Source: Nitratireductor indicus C115 (GTDB lineage Bacteria > Pseudomonadota > Alphaproteobacteria > Rhizobiales > Rhizobiaceae). From it: 64,000 bases of DNA. The stretch is from contig NZ_AMSI01000006.1 in assembly GCF_000300515.1 (NCBI RefSeq), positions 1 through 64,000 of the forward strand, written 5' to 3'. Position numbers and translations under genes: made by a program. The notes beneath the pieces were generated by a model that saw only the letters and a program-made list of their open reading frames with translations, was not told where the DNA came from and searched no databases. Shown piece by piece: positions 49,781 to 58,027 of the stretch (position 1 is the stretch's first letter; every line of letters begins with the position of its first letter).

Positions 49781-50380
49781 TGGCCCCCGTTGTCGTCGAT
49801 CCTGCCAAAGTCCGCGAGTCCCGGATGCGAACGCCTTTTACGCGTGGCTCGGCGAGAACCACACAGAGCCGATGAGATCTGGATCAAGATCCACAAGAAG
49901 GCATCGGGGCTGAAATCGATCACGCCGGTCGAGGCGATCGATGTGTGCCTGTGCTTCGGCTGGATCGACGGCATCCGCAAGGGTTTCGACGACAGAAGCT
50001 TCCTCCAGCGCTACACGCCGCGCGGGAAAAAAAGCATCTGGAGCCGGATCAATGTCGACAACGTCGCCCGGCTGATCGGGGAAGGCCGGATGACCGAACA
50101 CGGGCTGGCCGAGGCCGAGGCCGCAAAAGCCGAGGGGCGCTGGGACCGTGCCTATGCGAGCGTCAGGGAGATGACGCTGCCCGACGACCTGCTTTCAGCG
50201 ATCGAGGCGGAGCCGCGGGCGAAGGAAACGCTTGCCACGCTCAACTCGCAGAACCGCTACGCGCTTGCCTTCCGCCTGCACAACATGAAGACCGAGGCCG
50301 GACGCAGGAAGAAGATCGAGAGCTTCGTCGCCATGCTCAAGCCCGGCGAGACGATCTACCCGCAGAAGCGGAAGACCTAG
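49780..50380 (+). pseudogene. YdeI-family gene broken by two frameshifts
   Basis: With two single-base losses repaired, at about 49819 and 49869, the gene encodes about 200 residues of the YdeI/OmpD-associated family: MAPVVVDPAKVRE, then DANAFYAWLGENH, then the long intact frame ADEIWIKIHKK, CLCFGWIDGIRKGF, RYTPRGKKSIWSRIN, ending KPGETIYPQKRKT. The part after 49870 is fully open. Family members are linked to resistance to peptides or are of unknown role. The breaks may be true decay or sequencing errors; three losses in 165 bases including the VOC fragment need checking. Confidence 0.75.
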
Positions 50381-50675
50381 AGCAGTAAGTAACTCGCCGT
50401 TCCAATTTTGCTTTTAGGCAGAATTCACTCAAAAGAATCCACGATTGGAGAACGCTCGAACGAACTCCCGCCGTAGGAGAAAAGTGACGTTATGCTCGCA
50501 ATCGTGCAGCTTGAGCGACATGGCTGCTCACCGGACGCAAATAGACCCGGACTAACTGGCTAGTGAGAGCCCGGGTCTTTGTTTGCTCTAGGAAACGGGG
50601 GCCGGAAACCAGCATCCCACTCCGTGAATAAGATAACAACTTTCAGCCGGAAGTCGATTCGCCTGGACTCGGTAA
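50381..50675. other. Gene-free stretch before tniQ
   Basis: About 295 bases with no gene. It contains a stem at 50543-50578 (AGACCCGG and CCGGGTCT, followed by TTGTTTG on the plus strand), which could end the ydeI transcript. The sequence is where one transposon end would be expected if the repeats at 49448 belong to another element, but I see no clear terminal repeats. Confidence 0.45.
50543..50585 (+). terminator. Hairpin with T-rich tail
   Basis: AGACCCGG and CCGGGTCT pair around 20 bases, with TTGTTTGC following on the plus strand. On the other strand it would sit about 90 bases beyond the tniQ stop, where it could also work, though the T run is weaker. Confidence 0.5.
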
Positions 50676-52514
50676 TCATTCAAGAGTGGTTCGCGAGGTC
50701 CGCTGCAGATCCAGATCGAAAGCCTGTTCGATATCAGCACGCCGATAAATCCGACGGACGCGTCTGGGAACTTTCCTCGGACGCAGGCCCATGGCATCCA
50801 GTTTGATGGCGAGCGGCCCCGAAAGTATTCCGAGGATAGCGCTCAGTTCCCCGACCGTTATGAATTCCTTCTGAAACCGCCGCAGCTCAACCGCCCCTAC
50901 AAAGCAGCGCTGGCCCCGCATGTATGGGTGCCGTGCACTGTAAATGCGAAGTTCACCGCGTTTTTCGAGGTAGCGAATAGTTCGTGTGTCCAATCTCAAC
51001 TGTCGGGCAACATGGGCCATTGGAGGGTCGCCGGCCGACGGGGGCGCCAGACACCGCATGACTTCCTCGGGCTCCAACAACAAGGCTTCGATGCCTGTCT
51101 TCGTCGGGTCCCGACGCGCGGACGTCAGCCGGCCTTCCAGAAAGTGATGGAATATTTCGTGAACGGATGCCTGTGTTGCTTTGTAGACACTCGCCAATGG
51201 ACTCAGTTTCGGCCCAGGACGTGCGGCTTTGAGATCGCGCACGGGAGCGACGAGTGCTTCGACTTCCATTCTTGAAAGGTAGGGAACAGCAGCTTTGTCC
51301 CTCCTTTGAACCAGCAGGCCTGCACGAATGAAACGAACCACCTGCTCATAGCGGCAGCCCAGAGTGCAACTGGCCTCCACGATTGTCATCATATCGTTCG
51401 CTTTCGCTTGGAGCGCCTCCATCTGCTGCTGTGTCAGATTCGCCGGCTGGTTGGCTTCATCATCGGAAACCGCAGTCGTTGAAGCGATCAGCCGGGCGAA
51501 TTTTTCTCGCCGCACACCAAGGCTCCTTCTGCTGCGAGTTAGGCTGTAACAACGTGGATTATCGATGCGCCGACCAAGGATCCTCACGCCTGGTTCAAGC
51601 GGATAGTTCTCCACAATATGCTCTCGAACGAGATCCGCGAGTGCCTTTGCATCACGCGAGGAACGAAAATGGCAGTTCAGCCAGGCAAAGAACATGCCCA
51701 AGTCACGATTATGATAAGCAAAACGCCCGGCGAACTCGGCCTTAAGGTCCAACAGGACGCCGCGTAAATGATCGGCGCCAGCTTGCAGGATTTCGAATCC
51801 GGTGCCGCCGGCAACGTGGAGTTTGGGCTCGCTCAGGTCAGAGAACCTGAGATCAGTTCCGAACTCGACACGTGCGCCTAGCGTTTCAGAGGCTTTGCAC
51901 ACGACCGGCAATGACAACCGGTCGATCAAGGCTTCCCCCCTCCAGCCGGACAGGCGCTTTCGCAGATAGTGCTCGAGATCTGAGGGGGCACGATCGGTCG
52001 CAATGTTTGCGATATTTGTGATCTGCGGCCAATGTTTCCGGACAATCGCAGCGAAATCGTAGTTCTCTTTCGAATGCTGCTCACTCGGCAATGACAGCAG
52101 CGGGATATGGTGAAGTTCGCATGTCCTGTTCGAGACAAGCCGCCAGTCTGCGCGACAGAACGCCCCAGCAAATCCATTCTCGGCAATGCTGTCCCTTAGG
52201 CAATACGGACAAGCCCTGGGGCGCGTTCTGATAATGGAGCCACGAATCAGCGTCTCACGGCCAATTCTCATACGGCCGCCTGCCACGACTCTACAAGCAA
52301 ACCGTTGCAGCGTAGATGCATGGGCGCCCGAAAGTTCGGCCAGCCGCGCAATTTCCGAAGCGTCTCCCCTGATCAGCGCATTCCATTCTAGCCCCATGTC
52401 GAGACAGAATTCGATTGCGCCGCCCGAATTGTTTCGGATCGCGAGGCGGGAGGCGAATGATGTCGGTGTTTCCCGCTCTGCAAGATCGCAGCTTAGACCC
52501 AGTACCGGGTTCAT
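50676..52514 (-). CDS. tniQ: TniQ/TnsD-family target-selection protein
   Basis: A 612-residue protein. The N-terminal TniQ domain (about 1-170) has RETPTSFASRLA, the zinc finger CPYCLRDSI then C-x-A-D-W-R and CELHHIPLL (Cys/His ligands near residues 110-145). Two further helix-turn-helix-like parts follow: near residue 385 (EASCTLGCRYEQVVRFIRAG) and near 510-600 (MerR-like TRTIRYLEKRGELRIYS). Family members bind an attachment site or guide and recruit TnsC. Its length, beyond short TniQ forms, suggests site-specific targeting as with TnsD. It overlaps tnsC by 4 bases (ATGA). Confidence 0.85.
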   Translation of the reverse strand: MNPVLGLSCDLAERETPTSFASRLAIRNNSGGAIEFCLDMGLEWNALIRGDASEIARLAELSGAHASTLQRFACRVVAGGRMRIGRETLIRGSIIRTRPRACPYCLRDSIAENGFAGAFCRADWRLVSNRTCELHHIPLLSLPSEQHSKENYDFAAIVRKHWPQITNIANIATDRAPSDLEHYLRKRLSGWRGEALIDRLSLPVVCKASETLGARVEFGTDLRFSDLSEPKLHVAGGTGFEILQAGADHLRGVLLDLKAEFAGRFAYHNRDLGMFFAWLNCHFRSSRDAKALADLVREHIVENYPLEPGVRILGRRIDNPRCYSLTRSRRSLGVRREKFARLIASTTAVSDDEANQPANLTQQQMEALQAKANDMMTIVEASCTLGCRYEQVVRFIRAGLLVQRRDKAAVPYLSRMEVEALVAPVRDLKAARPGPKLSPLASVYKATQASVHEIFHHFLEGRLTSARRDPTKTGIEALLLEPEEVMRCLAPPSAGDPPMAHVARQLRLDTRTIRYLEKRGELRIYSARHPYMRGQRCFVGAVELRRFQKEFITVGELSAILGILSGPLAIKLDAMGLRPRKVPRRVRRIYRRADIEQAFDLDLQRTSRTTLE

Positions 52515-53461
52515 CGCACGGTCTCCACCTGGAGGAGTTCCCGCACGTTAATGCGTTCGAAGTCGTCTGCAAGGAATGGATTGAGCCCGTCAATACATCC
52601 CGAACGTCGACGAAACGCACATGTAAAATGTTGCCGGTCGAGGCGCCGGTCACCGGCAATCAGTGCTTCTTCGATTGCGCCAATAATCAGTTCAATGACG
52701 AGACCGAATTCTCCGTCAGCAGCGCGGATGAGGCGGGCGGCAAAATCATCTCCAACGGTATTTCCCGTTTCCATGCTTGTGCGGTCTGCATATGACGCGA
52801 CGATCTCGATAACCCGCTCGCCATCGAGCCCCGCACGCAGTCTAGGAAATTCAACTGGATAGAAACGCCGAGCAAGTTGAGGATCGTGATTAAGCAGATC
52901 CTTGACTTCCGGCATGCCCGACAGGATAAGCCCGACCGGCCATTCCTTGGTCTGCATCAGCGATTTCAGCGTTCTGACCACAGATTGCAGCATCTTGGGT
53001 GTCTGATAGCGCAGCAGATCTTGAGCCTCATCCAAATGAAGGAATAGTGTCTTTCTCTGCTGCAAATGGTGTCTGACCATCTCCCAGATGATCATTTCAG
53101 TTCTGTTGCGGCGAAGCGGATAACCGAGAGCTTCCAGGGCGGTCTGACCGACAAACTTCAGCGTAGCGGGCGATGGCACCTGGAAGCTGACGACGTCCCT
53201 GCGTGAATCCTTCTGGTTTTCTGATACCAATCCAGGTGTGTGAGACAGAAGTCGGGCAATGGCAGTGGTCTTGCCACTACCTGACGCTCCAACAACAGCA
53301 ATGCCCCGCGCCTCTGTAATCAAGCCGGCCGCAAGTTCAGCACGCCGTCTGTCGAGGAGCAGTCGAAACTGCTCCTCAAGCTGTAGGAATGCCGGATGAT
53401 GCGCAAAAATGCGCCGCAGAACGACCACCCGGGCGGCAACCTCTGCTTGCTTGTCAGTCAT
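52511..53461 (-). CDS. tnsC: TnsC/TniB-family AAA+ transposition ATPase
   Basis: A 316-residue ATPase. Walker A is GASGSGKT (residues 58-65), Walker B LFLHLDEAQ (138-146), followed by a sensor region in GLILSGMPEVKDLL and an arginine finger-like QLARRFYPVEF. It links target selection by TniQ to the transposase and provides target immunity in Tn7. The start ATG 53461 overlaps the end of tnsB by 8 bases, and the end overlaps tniQ by 4, so the genes are translationally coupled. Confidence 0.9.
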   Translation of the reverse strand: MTDKQAEVAARVVVLRRIFAHHPAFLQLEEQFRLLLDRRRAELAAGLITEARGIAVVGASGSGKTTAIARLLSHTPGLVSENQKDSRRDVVSFQVPSPATLKFVGQTALEALGYPLRRNRTEMIIWEMVRHHLQQRKTLFLHLDEAQDLLRYQTPKMLQSVVRTLKSLMQTKEWPVGLILSGMPEVKDLLNHDPQLARRFYPVEFPRLRAGLDGERVIEIVASYADRTSMETGNTVGDDFAARLIRAADGEFGLVIELIIGAIEEALIAGDRRLDRQHFTCAFRRRSGCIDGLNPFLADDFERINVRELLQVETVR

Positions 53462-55574
53462 CGGACAGCTTCCACGGTTTCGCGTCCCGCGGCTTGGGCG
53501 TCTGTGACTCGTCGTGAGGTGGGGAGGCTGGCTGATCGCCAATTGCATCGCCCAAAAGACCATCGACCTGAGGCAGCTCCTCGTCAGATGGATCAGCACC
53601 AGGTTTGATGCGCAGCCCCAGGAACAGTTCGCGTTCGCATCGCTCCAGGTCTGCAGCTGTGAGCGTAGGTGGCTGAACCCGCCTGAGTTCCCGGGCCCCC
53701 TGATCGATTGCTCGGATCCTGTTGCGCGCCCGCTGAACCATGTCTTCAGTCAGAACGGCATCATCCCGGTGTTTGGTCCGAAGATCACGCACGGTTTCTC
53801 GCCATTCTGAAAGGGACAAGCCCCACACGGCCTTCGATACTGCCTCGGCAGGGTGCCAGTGTGCGTGGAGGCAAACAGAAATGTGCGTCAAATCATGTGG
53901 ATCAACTCGAATTTGGATCTCGCGCGCCTGACCGGTGAGCAAAGCTCTCTGAAGTTCCGGGCTGTTGTAGCTGATGCCGTGAACAAGGACACCGTGTCGG
54001 CCAAGCTTTCTGGTCAGTGGAATGCCGAACACCACGCGCCGGGTGTTGGAGTCCGGCGGAGGTGTGGCGCCTTGTTCGGCCTTCAAGCGTTTCCAGGCAT
54101 TTGCTGGGGTTTCCCCCTTGAGGCCAGCGTGAGGTGAATTGTGATAGATGTCGACGATGAAGTTGATGAATATCTCGGCAAGTTCGTCATCAGTCAGCGC
54201 TGCCCATTGCTCTGAAGGATAGTCACCCCGCTCGCTGGGATTCGAGAAGGTGCGCCCAGTGAGCATTGGGGCCAGTTGCTGACCGAAGGTTCCGAATATC
54301 CGCTCAATTGTCGAGCGCAGTTTTGGTACGCCGGCCGGAGGCGCTTCGTAAGTAGCGCCGAGGTCGGTGACGGCAGTCCGAAATTCGACCGAGGCGAAAG
54401 CGGATCCCTGATCAGTCACGAGCGAACCAATGCCGCCCCAGAAGTCCCACGGGGATTCGCAGCCGGCCGCTTGCGCAATAGCCGTCTTGTCGAGAGCGAT
54501 GAGTTCGAGGGCTCGTACAGCACCCTCAGCGGACGGATTCGCAACGAGGCGGAAGGCCACAATGCAGCGAGTGGCACAATCGATCGCTACGTAGATCCAG
54601 CGCCGGCCTATCTCGAAGCGGGCCCTGTCGCTCGATTCAAGTGCATCGAGGGCGCCAGAGTTTCCGAAAAGAGAGGCCACATCGACCTGCCATTCGTCCA
54701 TCTCGATGCGCTCCAGCGGATAGCTGGCGGGAATACCGTTCTCGTAGAATGAGAATTTCCGTTTGGCGGCGTCGATCCCCTCTCGATGGGCCACGACGTG
54801 GAATGGATCAAATTTCCTGATGCGACGATGAATGGTCCGACCAGAAGGTATCTGGAAGGAAGGCAAACCGACTCCTATGCGACGTCTGTTTTCTTCTTTG
54901 AACCGGCTGTGTGTGTCCCTGACGATCTCCTGAACGGTGGGTTTGTTTCGGGAGAGATAACCTGCAATGCATTCCGCCAGGAGCGCATCTGCCTCGGCTG
55001 CGAACTTCCGGGTGTACGTCAAGACGCTTCGTCTCTTGCGGAGGAAAGCGAGAGGGCTAAGTCCACAGGCCTCAAACCTGCGGGTCCAGTTCCGCAATGT
55101 CCATGCGGAAGGGGGCAATCGGCGCCTGACCGTCACACCCGCCAGGTTCTTTCGGTCCAAAACCTGCCATTCTGTCTCACGAGAATCGACCAGAGCTGAT
55201 AACCTGGGCATGGCACTGCGAATGGAATCAATTGTGCGACAGACTGTGCCCCTTGTTTCGGCGTCAAGAAATGCGTTGCAGTAAGCAGCCTTCCACAACA
55301 GGTCTTCACGCGTATCCGCGGGAAGCGTGTTGAGATATTGATGGTCGCATCGCAGTCGAAGCGCCGCCCGCCCGCAAGAAAAATGGTCTCGTTTGAACCG
55401 GATGTCTGGCGATGCGAGCAACCCGACAAGTTGTTCGTGAGTGAACGACAGGCGCACTGCACTATCGTCGATTCGCCATAGAACGACGCCTTTGTCGTCC
55501 TGGCTTTGAAGAAGATGATCGGCACCATTGATCGTGATGCAGTCTGTTTCGGACAACCGGAACCGGGAAGTCAT
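53454..55574 (-). CDS. tnsB: TnsB/TniA-family DDE transposase
   Basis: A 706-residue DDE transposase. The Mu-type rve core lies at about 285-440: Asp 293 in IEMDEWQV, Asp 388 in VTDQGSAFA, Glu 424 in RSTIERIFG. N-terminal helix-turn-helix segments near 150-255 (WTLRNWTRRFEACGLSPL) bind end repeats; a beta-barrel Mu C-terminal domain follows (about 480-560, FGIPLTRKLGRHGVLVHGI). An acidic/proline tail (about 670-706) may contact TnsC. It joins 3' ends to target. It overlaps tnsA by 4 bases. Confidence 0.93.
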   Translation of the reverse strand: MTSRFRLSETDCITINGADHLLQSQDDKGVVLWRIDDSAVRLSFTHEQLVGLLASPDIRFKRDHFSCGRAALRLRCDHQYLNTLPADTREDLLWKAAYCNAFLDAETRGTVCRTIDSIRSAMPRLSALVDSRETEWQVLDRKNLAGVTVRRRLPPSAWTLRNWTRRFEACGLSPLAFLRKRRSVLTYTRKFAAEADALLAECIAGYLSRNKPTVQEIVRDTHSRFKEENRRRIGVGLPSFQIPSGRTIHRRIRKFDPFHVVAHREGIDAAKRKFSFYENGIPASYPLERIEMDEWQVDVASLFGNSGALDALESSDRARFEIGRRWIYVAIDCATRCIVAFRLVANPSAEGAVRALELIALDKTAIAQAAGCESPWDFWGGIGSLVTDQGSAFASVEFRTAVTDLGATYEAPPAGVPKLRSTIERIFGTFGQQLAPMLTGRTFSNPSERGDYPSEQWAALTDDELAEIFINFIVDIYHNSPHAGLKGETPANAWKRLKAEQGATPPPDSNTRRVVFGIPLTRKLGRHGVLVHGISYNSPELQRALLTGQAREIQIRVDPHDLTHISVCLHAHWHPAEAVSKAVWGLSLSEWRETVRDLRTKHRDDAVLTEDMVQRARNRIRAIDQGARELRRVQPPTLTAADLERCERELFLGLRIKPGADPSDEELPQVDGLLGDAIGDQPASPPHDESQTPKPRDAKPWKLSDD

Positions 55575-56260
55575 TGTGCGACCTCCCTGACTACACGGGT
55601 GGTTGGTTCGATATCTCCATGATCCAGTGCCCGCGCATATCCGGCGTAGATTGCCCGAAACACCGCGCGAAAGCCTCTTCCCTTCAGGCCGCTCAACGAT
55701 ACGATCTCTGCGATAGTCGTCTCACCCGAAAGGGTGTTGATGATTGACTGAACCCCGGAATCAGCTTCCGGATCGGGGCTGCGCCGGAACTCGTGAAGCC
55801 GGGCCGCATTGCGGGCCGCGGAGGACGTGAACGATCGGTCGGTCACCAGGTCAACACGATGTGCGAATGCAAGGCTGGTCGCCGCACGGATCAATACAAA
55901 CTCGCTGCGAAACCTGGGCCTTGCAGCAAGCGCTGCGGGCTTCACGGCAATCGCTATCCGCTGCCCGCTTGTCAGAGTGATCAGATAGTCAAATACGTGC
56001 TGCCTTTGGCGTCCGCCAGTCGATTCATATGAAATCGCCGGCGGCTGATCCCAGATATCGTGGATGTCAGGCCGCGCCAGCAGCAGGTGCAAAACCCGCT
56101 GCTCCAGTTTGCTCTCGAATACGATCCGCCGTGGATGCCTGTCCGCGGGCAACCGGGCGACAAGTACTCCCCTGAGGCTTGCTCGTGACCGGGGAGATAT
56201 ATGCCGGATCGACCGGCTTGAAAGCGGAGGTCTGAAATTCTCGTTGTGGTGATGTGTCAT
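55571..56260 (-). CDS. tnsA: TnsA-family endonuclease
   Basis: A 229-residue restriction-like nuclease. Residues about 45-110 match TnsA: VFESKLEQRVLHLLL with Glu 49/53, HVFDYLITL with Asp 91 and IAIAVKP with Lys 107, the E-D-K catalytic set. The C-terminal part (about 160-229) has a helix-turn-helix-like segment (IAEIVSLSGLKGRGFRAVFR). With TnsB it makes cut-and-paste transposition possible by cutting the 5' strands. The annotation rests on these motifs and its position; overall similarity to known TnsA is moderate. No clear ribosome site precedes ATG 56260. Confidence 0.8.
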   Translation of the reverse strand: MTHHHNENFRPPLSSRSIRHISPRSRASLRGVLVARLPADRHPRRIVFESKLEQRVLHLLLARPDIHDIWDQPPAISYESTGGRQRQHVFDYLITLTSGQRIAIAVKPAALAARPRFRSEFVLIRAATSLAFAHRVDLVTDRSFTSSAARNAARLHEFRRSPDPEADSGVQSIINTLSGETTIAEIVSLSGLKGRGFRAVFRAIYAGYARALDHGDIEPTTRVVREVAQ

Positions 56261-56470
56261 TGTCTGTCAGCCAAGGACATGCGGGCACCAACGGCCTGCC
56301 GCCCAGGCAGCTCCTTTCCGGGGTTTGCAACGGCCTCCCCGCTCGCCGTGCTGGCAGGCAGGCTTGACTCTTTGTTCTGTTCGCGGGAGAAAGGAGCATC
56401 GGTGGAAATCGATATTCCTTACGGCCTTGAGGGGTGCAACTCTCAGGGCCGTTTCCCGTTTGGATGCCGG

Positions 56471-56707
56471 TTACCGTTTCATCTGCCCCTCCCGTTTTGC
56501 ATATTTGCCAGGCCAGAGATGACATGGCTCGACGCCGAGCTTGTCGGCGATCGCCTGTTGAACTCTTTGGGAACTTCGGTGCCCCTGGCAGACCATGGTC
56601 ACTGAAACGCACGAGACGCCGAGCTCTTCGGCGATTTTGGCAAAAGTGATTTTCCTTCTGCGCAACTGGCGTTTGATCCAGTCGTGACGCTCGATGTCGA
56701 CGTGCAT
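56471..56707 (-). CDS. Ner/Nlp-like helix-turn-helix regulator
   Basis: A 78-residue DNA-binding protein of the Ner type: HDWIKRQLRRRKITFAKIAE begins the helix-turn-helix, and the LGVEPCHLWPGKY end is characteristic of the family (phage Mu Ner, Nlp/SfsB). Ner proteins repress transposition operons. It lies 210 bases upstream of tnsA on the same strand. GAGAG is just before ATG 56707. A control role for the transposition operon is inferred from position. Confidence 0.85.
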   Translation of the reverse strand: MHVDIERHDWIKRQLRRRKITFAKIAEELGVSCVSVTMVCQGHRSSQRVQQAIADKLGVEPCHLWPGKYAKREGQMKR

Positions 56708-57103
56708 CTCTCGGCACCTTCAGATGAAGCAGGCGAATCAGCTAATACTTCGCTACCTGCTTAGAATCTCCGGGGCAACAGAGCATCGAGAGTGACGTTG
56801 GGGATAATTCTAATCTATTTCCGTTACCTTATTGGCAACGTAGTAGAGGTGGATCCTCTTTTGGGAGAAAATGCGAAACAATTTCTAATGCGCAGTTCTG
56901 GCGCTTGTTTTTGTCTTAAGTCGCAAGAAATTTAATTTTGGGCAGTTTACCGAAATTGATACATTTGACCGCGGCACGCGCATGCTTTCTAGGGTATGGA
57001 AATCTGCACTGAATCCAGTTTTCCACAGATTTTCCATGAAATGAAGTCACTGCGCTCGCCGCGTCTGTAGGCAAGAAAACAAGTGTTCGTCATCCATCGC
57101 AAA
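56708..57103. other. AT-rich gene-free stretch between Ner-like gene and cargo
   Basis: About 400 bases, clearly more AT-rich than neighbours (for example around 56900-56960). It should hold the promoter for the Ner-like gene and the tns operon. A 9-base match, AGTGACGTT, and a 10-base match, CAATTTCTAA, to sequences left of tniQ (near 50487 and 49479) are too short to call transposon ends. No gene is seen. Confidence 0.4.
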
Positions 57104-57874
57104 TCAGTTTCCGATCTCGACAACATGAGCTTCATCGAAGGCAGGGTTGCTGAACATCGACCCAGCTGGGTTGCAAAGGATACGCGTCCCGTTTGGTCTG
57201 ATCATGTCAACGCTGGCGTGAATATGCCCGTGCACCCACAAAGCGATCCGGCCGCTGTCGGTCAAATGCGACAGGTCGGAAGCTGAATTGCCGGCACTCC
57301 ACGTGTTGCGATGCGCAAAAGGCAAGCATTCGGGGTGCGGTGCGTGGTGGGTGATCACGACAACTGGCAGGTCGCCATCTGCTTCCGCAATCGACTTTTC
57401 CAGATTCGCTCTCGCGTCGGCGTGCAGCATAATCGCGTCGCCCACAGTGATCGGGCGCCTGCCGCCATCATGCTTGATGTCGATCTGCTCACCAGTTTCA
57501 GCGCGTGGATCGACTGCTTCAGGGGATAATGCATAGTCGGTCCACAGCGTCGTGCCGATGAAACGGCAGCCAGCAATCGAAATAGTCTCGCCTTCGAGCA
57601 GTGTTACGCCATGCTCGATGGCGAGCGTCCTGGCCATTGCCAAACCGTCGCTCAGCGCACCGTTCCAGTGTTCGTGATTGCCCAACACAAAAACCACAGG
57701 CTTGCCGCCAGAAAGCTGCGCCAGAAACTGGAATGCACGCCGGCAATCCCCCTGCCATACGTCGCCGGCGACAACCATCACGTCGAAATCTGGCCGCTGC
57801 GGCTGAAAGGCATTTGGATAGGGGATGGTTTCAAGATGAAGGTCGGACAAGACCCAAAGCCTAGGCACGTTCAT
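57104..57874 (-). CDS. Calcineurin-like metallophosphoesterase
   Basis: A 256-residue metallophosphoesterase. All metal motifs are present: VLSDLHLE (residues 8-15), VVAGDVWQGD, VLGNHEHWNG, VITHHAPHP and VHGHIHASVD. The substrate may be a phosphodiester, nucleotide or protein. AAGGAGGGGGG directly before ATG 57874 is a very strong ribosome site. It sits between the transposition genes and the SIR2 gene, so it is probably cargo. Related enzymes occur singly in defence islands, but a link to the neighbours is unproved. Confidence 0.88.
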   Translation of the reverse strand: MNVPRLWVLSDLHLETIPYPNAFQPQRPDFDVMVVAGDVWQGDCRRAFQFLAQLSGGKPVVFVLGNHEHWNGALSDGLAMARTLAIEHGVTLLEGETISIAGCRFIGTTLWTDYALSPEAVDPRAETGEQIDIKHDGGRRPITVGDAIMLHADARANLEKSIAEADGDLPVVVITHHAPHPECLPFAHRNTWSAGNSASDLSHLTDSGRIALWVHGHIHASVDMIRPNGTRILCNPAGSMFSNPAFDEAHVVEIGN

Positions 57875-58027
57875 CCCCCCTCCTTGAAGAAAGGCGGCCG
57901 ATTTTAGGGTAATGCTCGAGGCGTTTGTGCTGGAATTCGCGAGGCATTCTGAAATCGTATGACATGCAACGGGATACTTGAAGCGCTCTTTGCTTAGCTA
58001 AGGGATAGGAACGCAGTCGCTTTGCTT

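Noticed and set aside
56246-56605. 119-codon plus-strand open frame between tnsA and the Ner-like gene
   Set aside because: Overlaps both genes antisense, has no ribosome site and no family features.
56708-57103. Transposon end in the AT-rich gap right of the Ner-like gene
   Set aside because: Only 9- and 10-base matches to the left region were found, with no TGT/ACA terminus and no multiple repeats; too weak to call an end.
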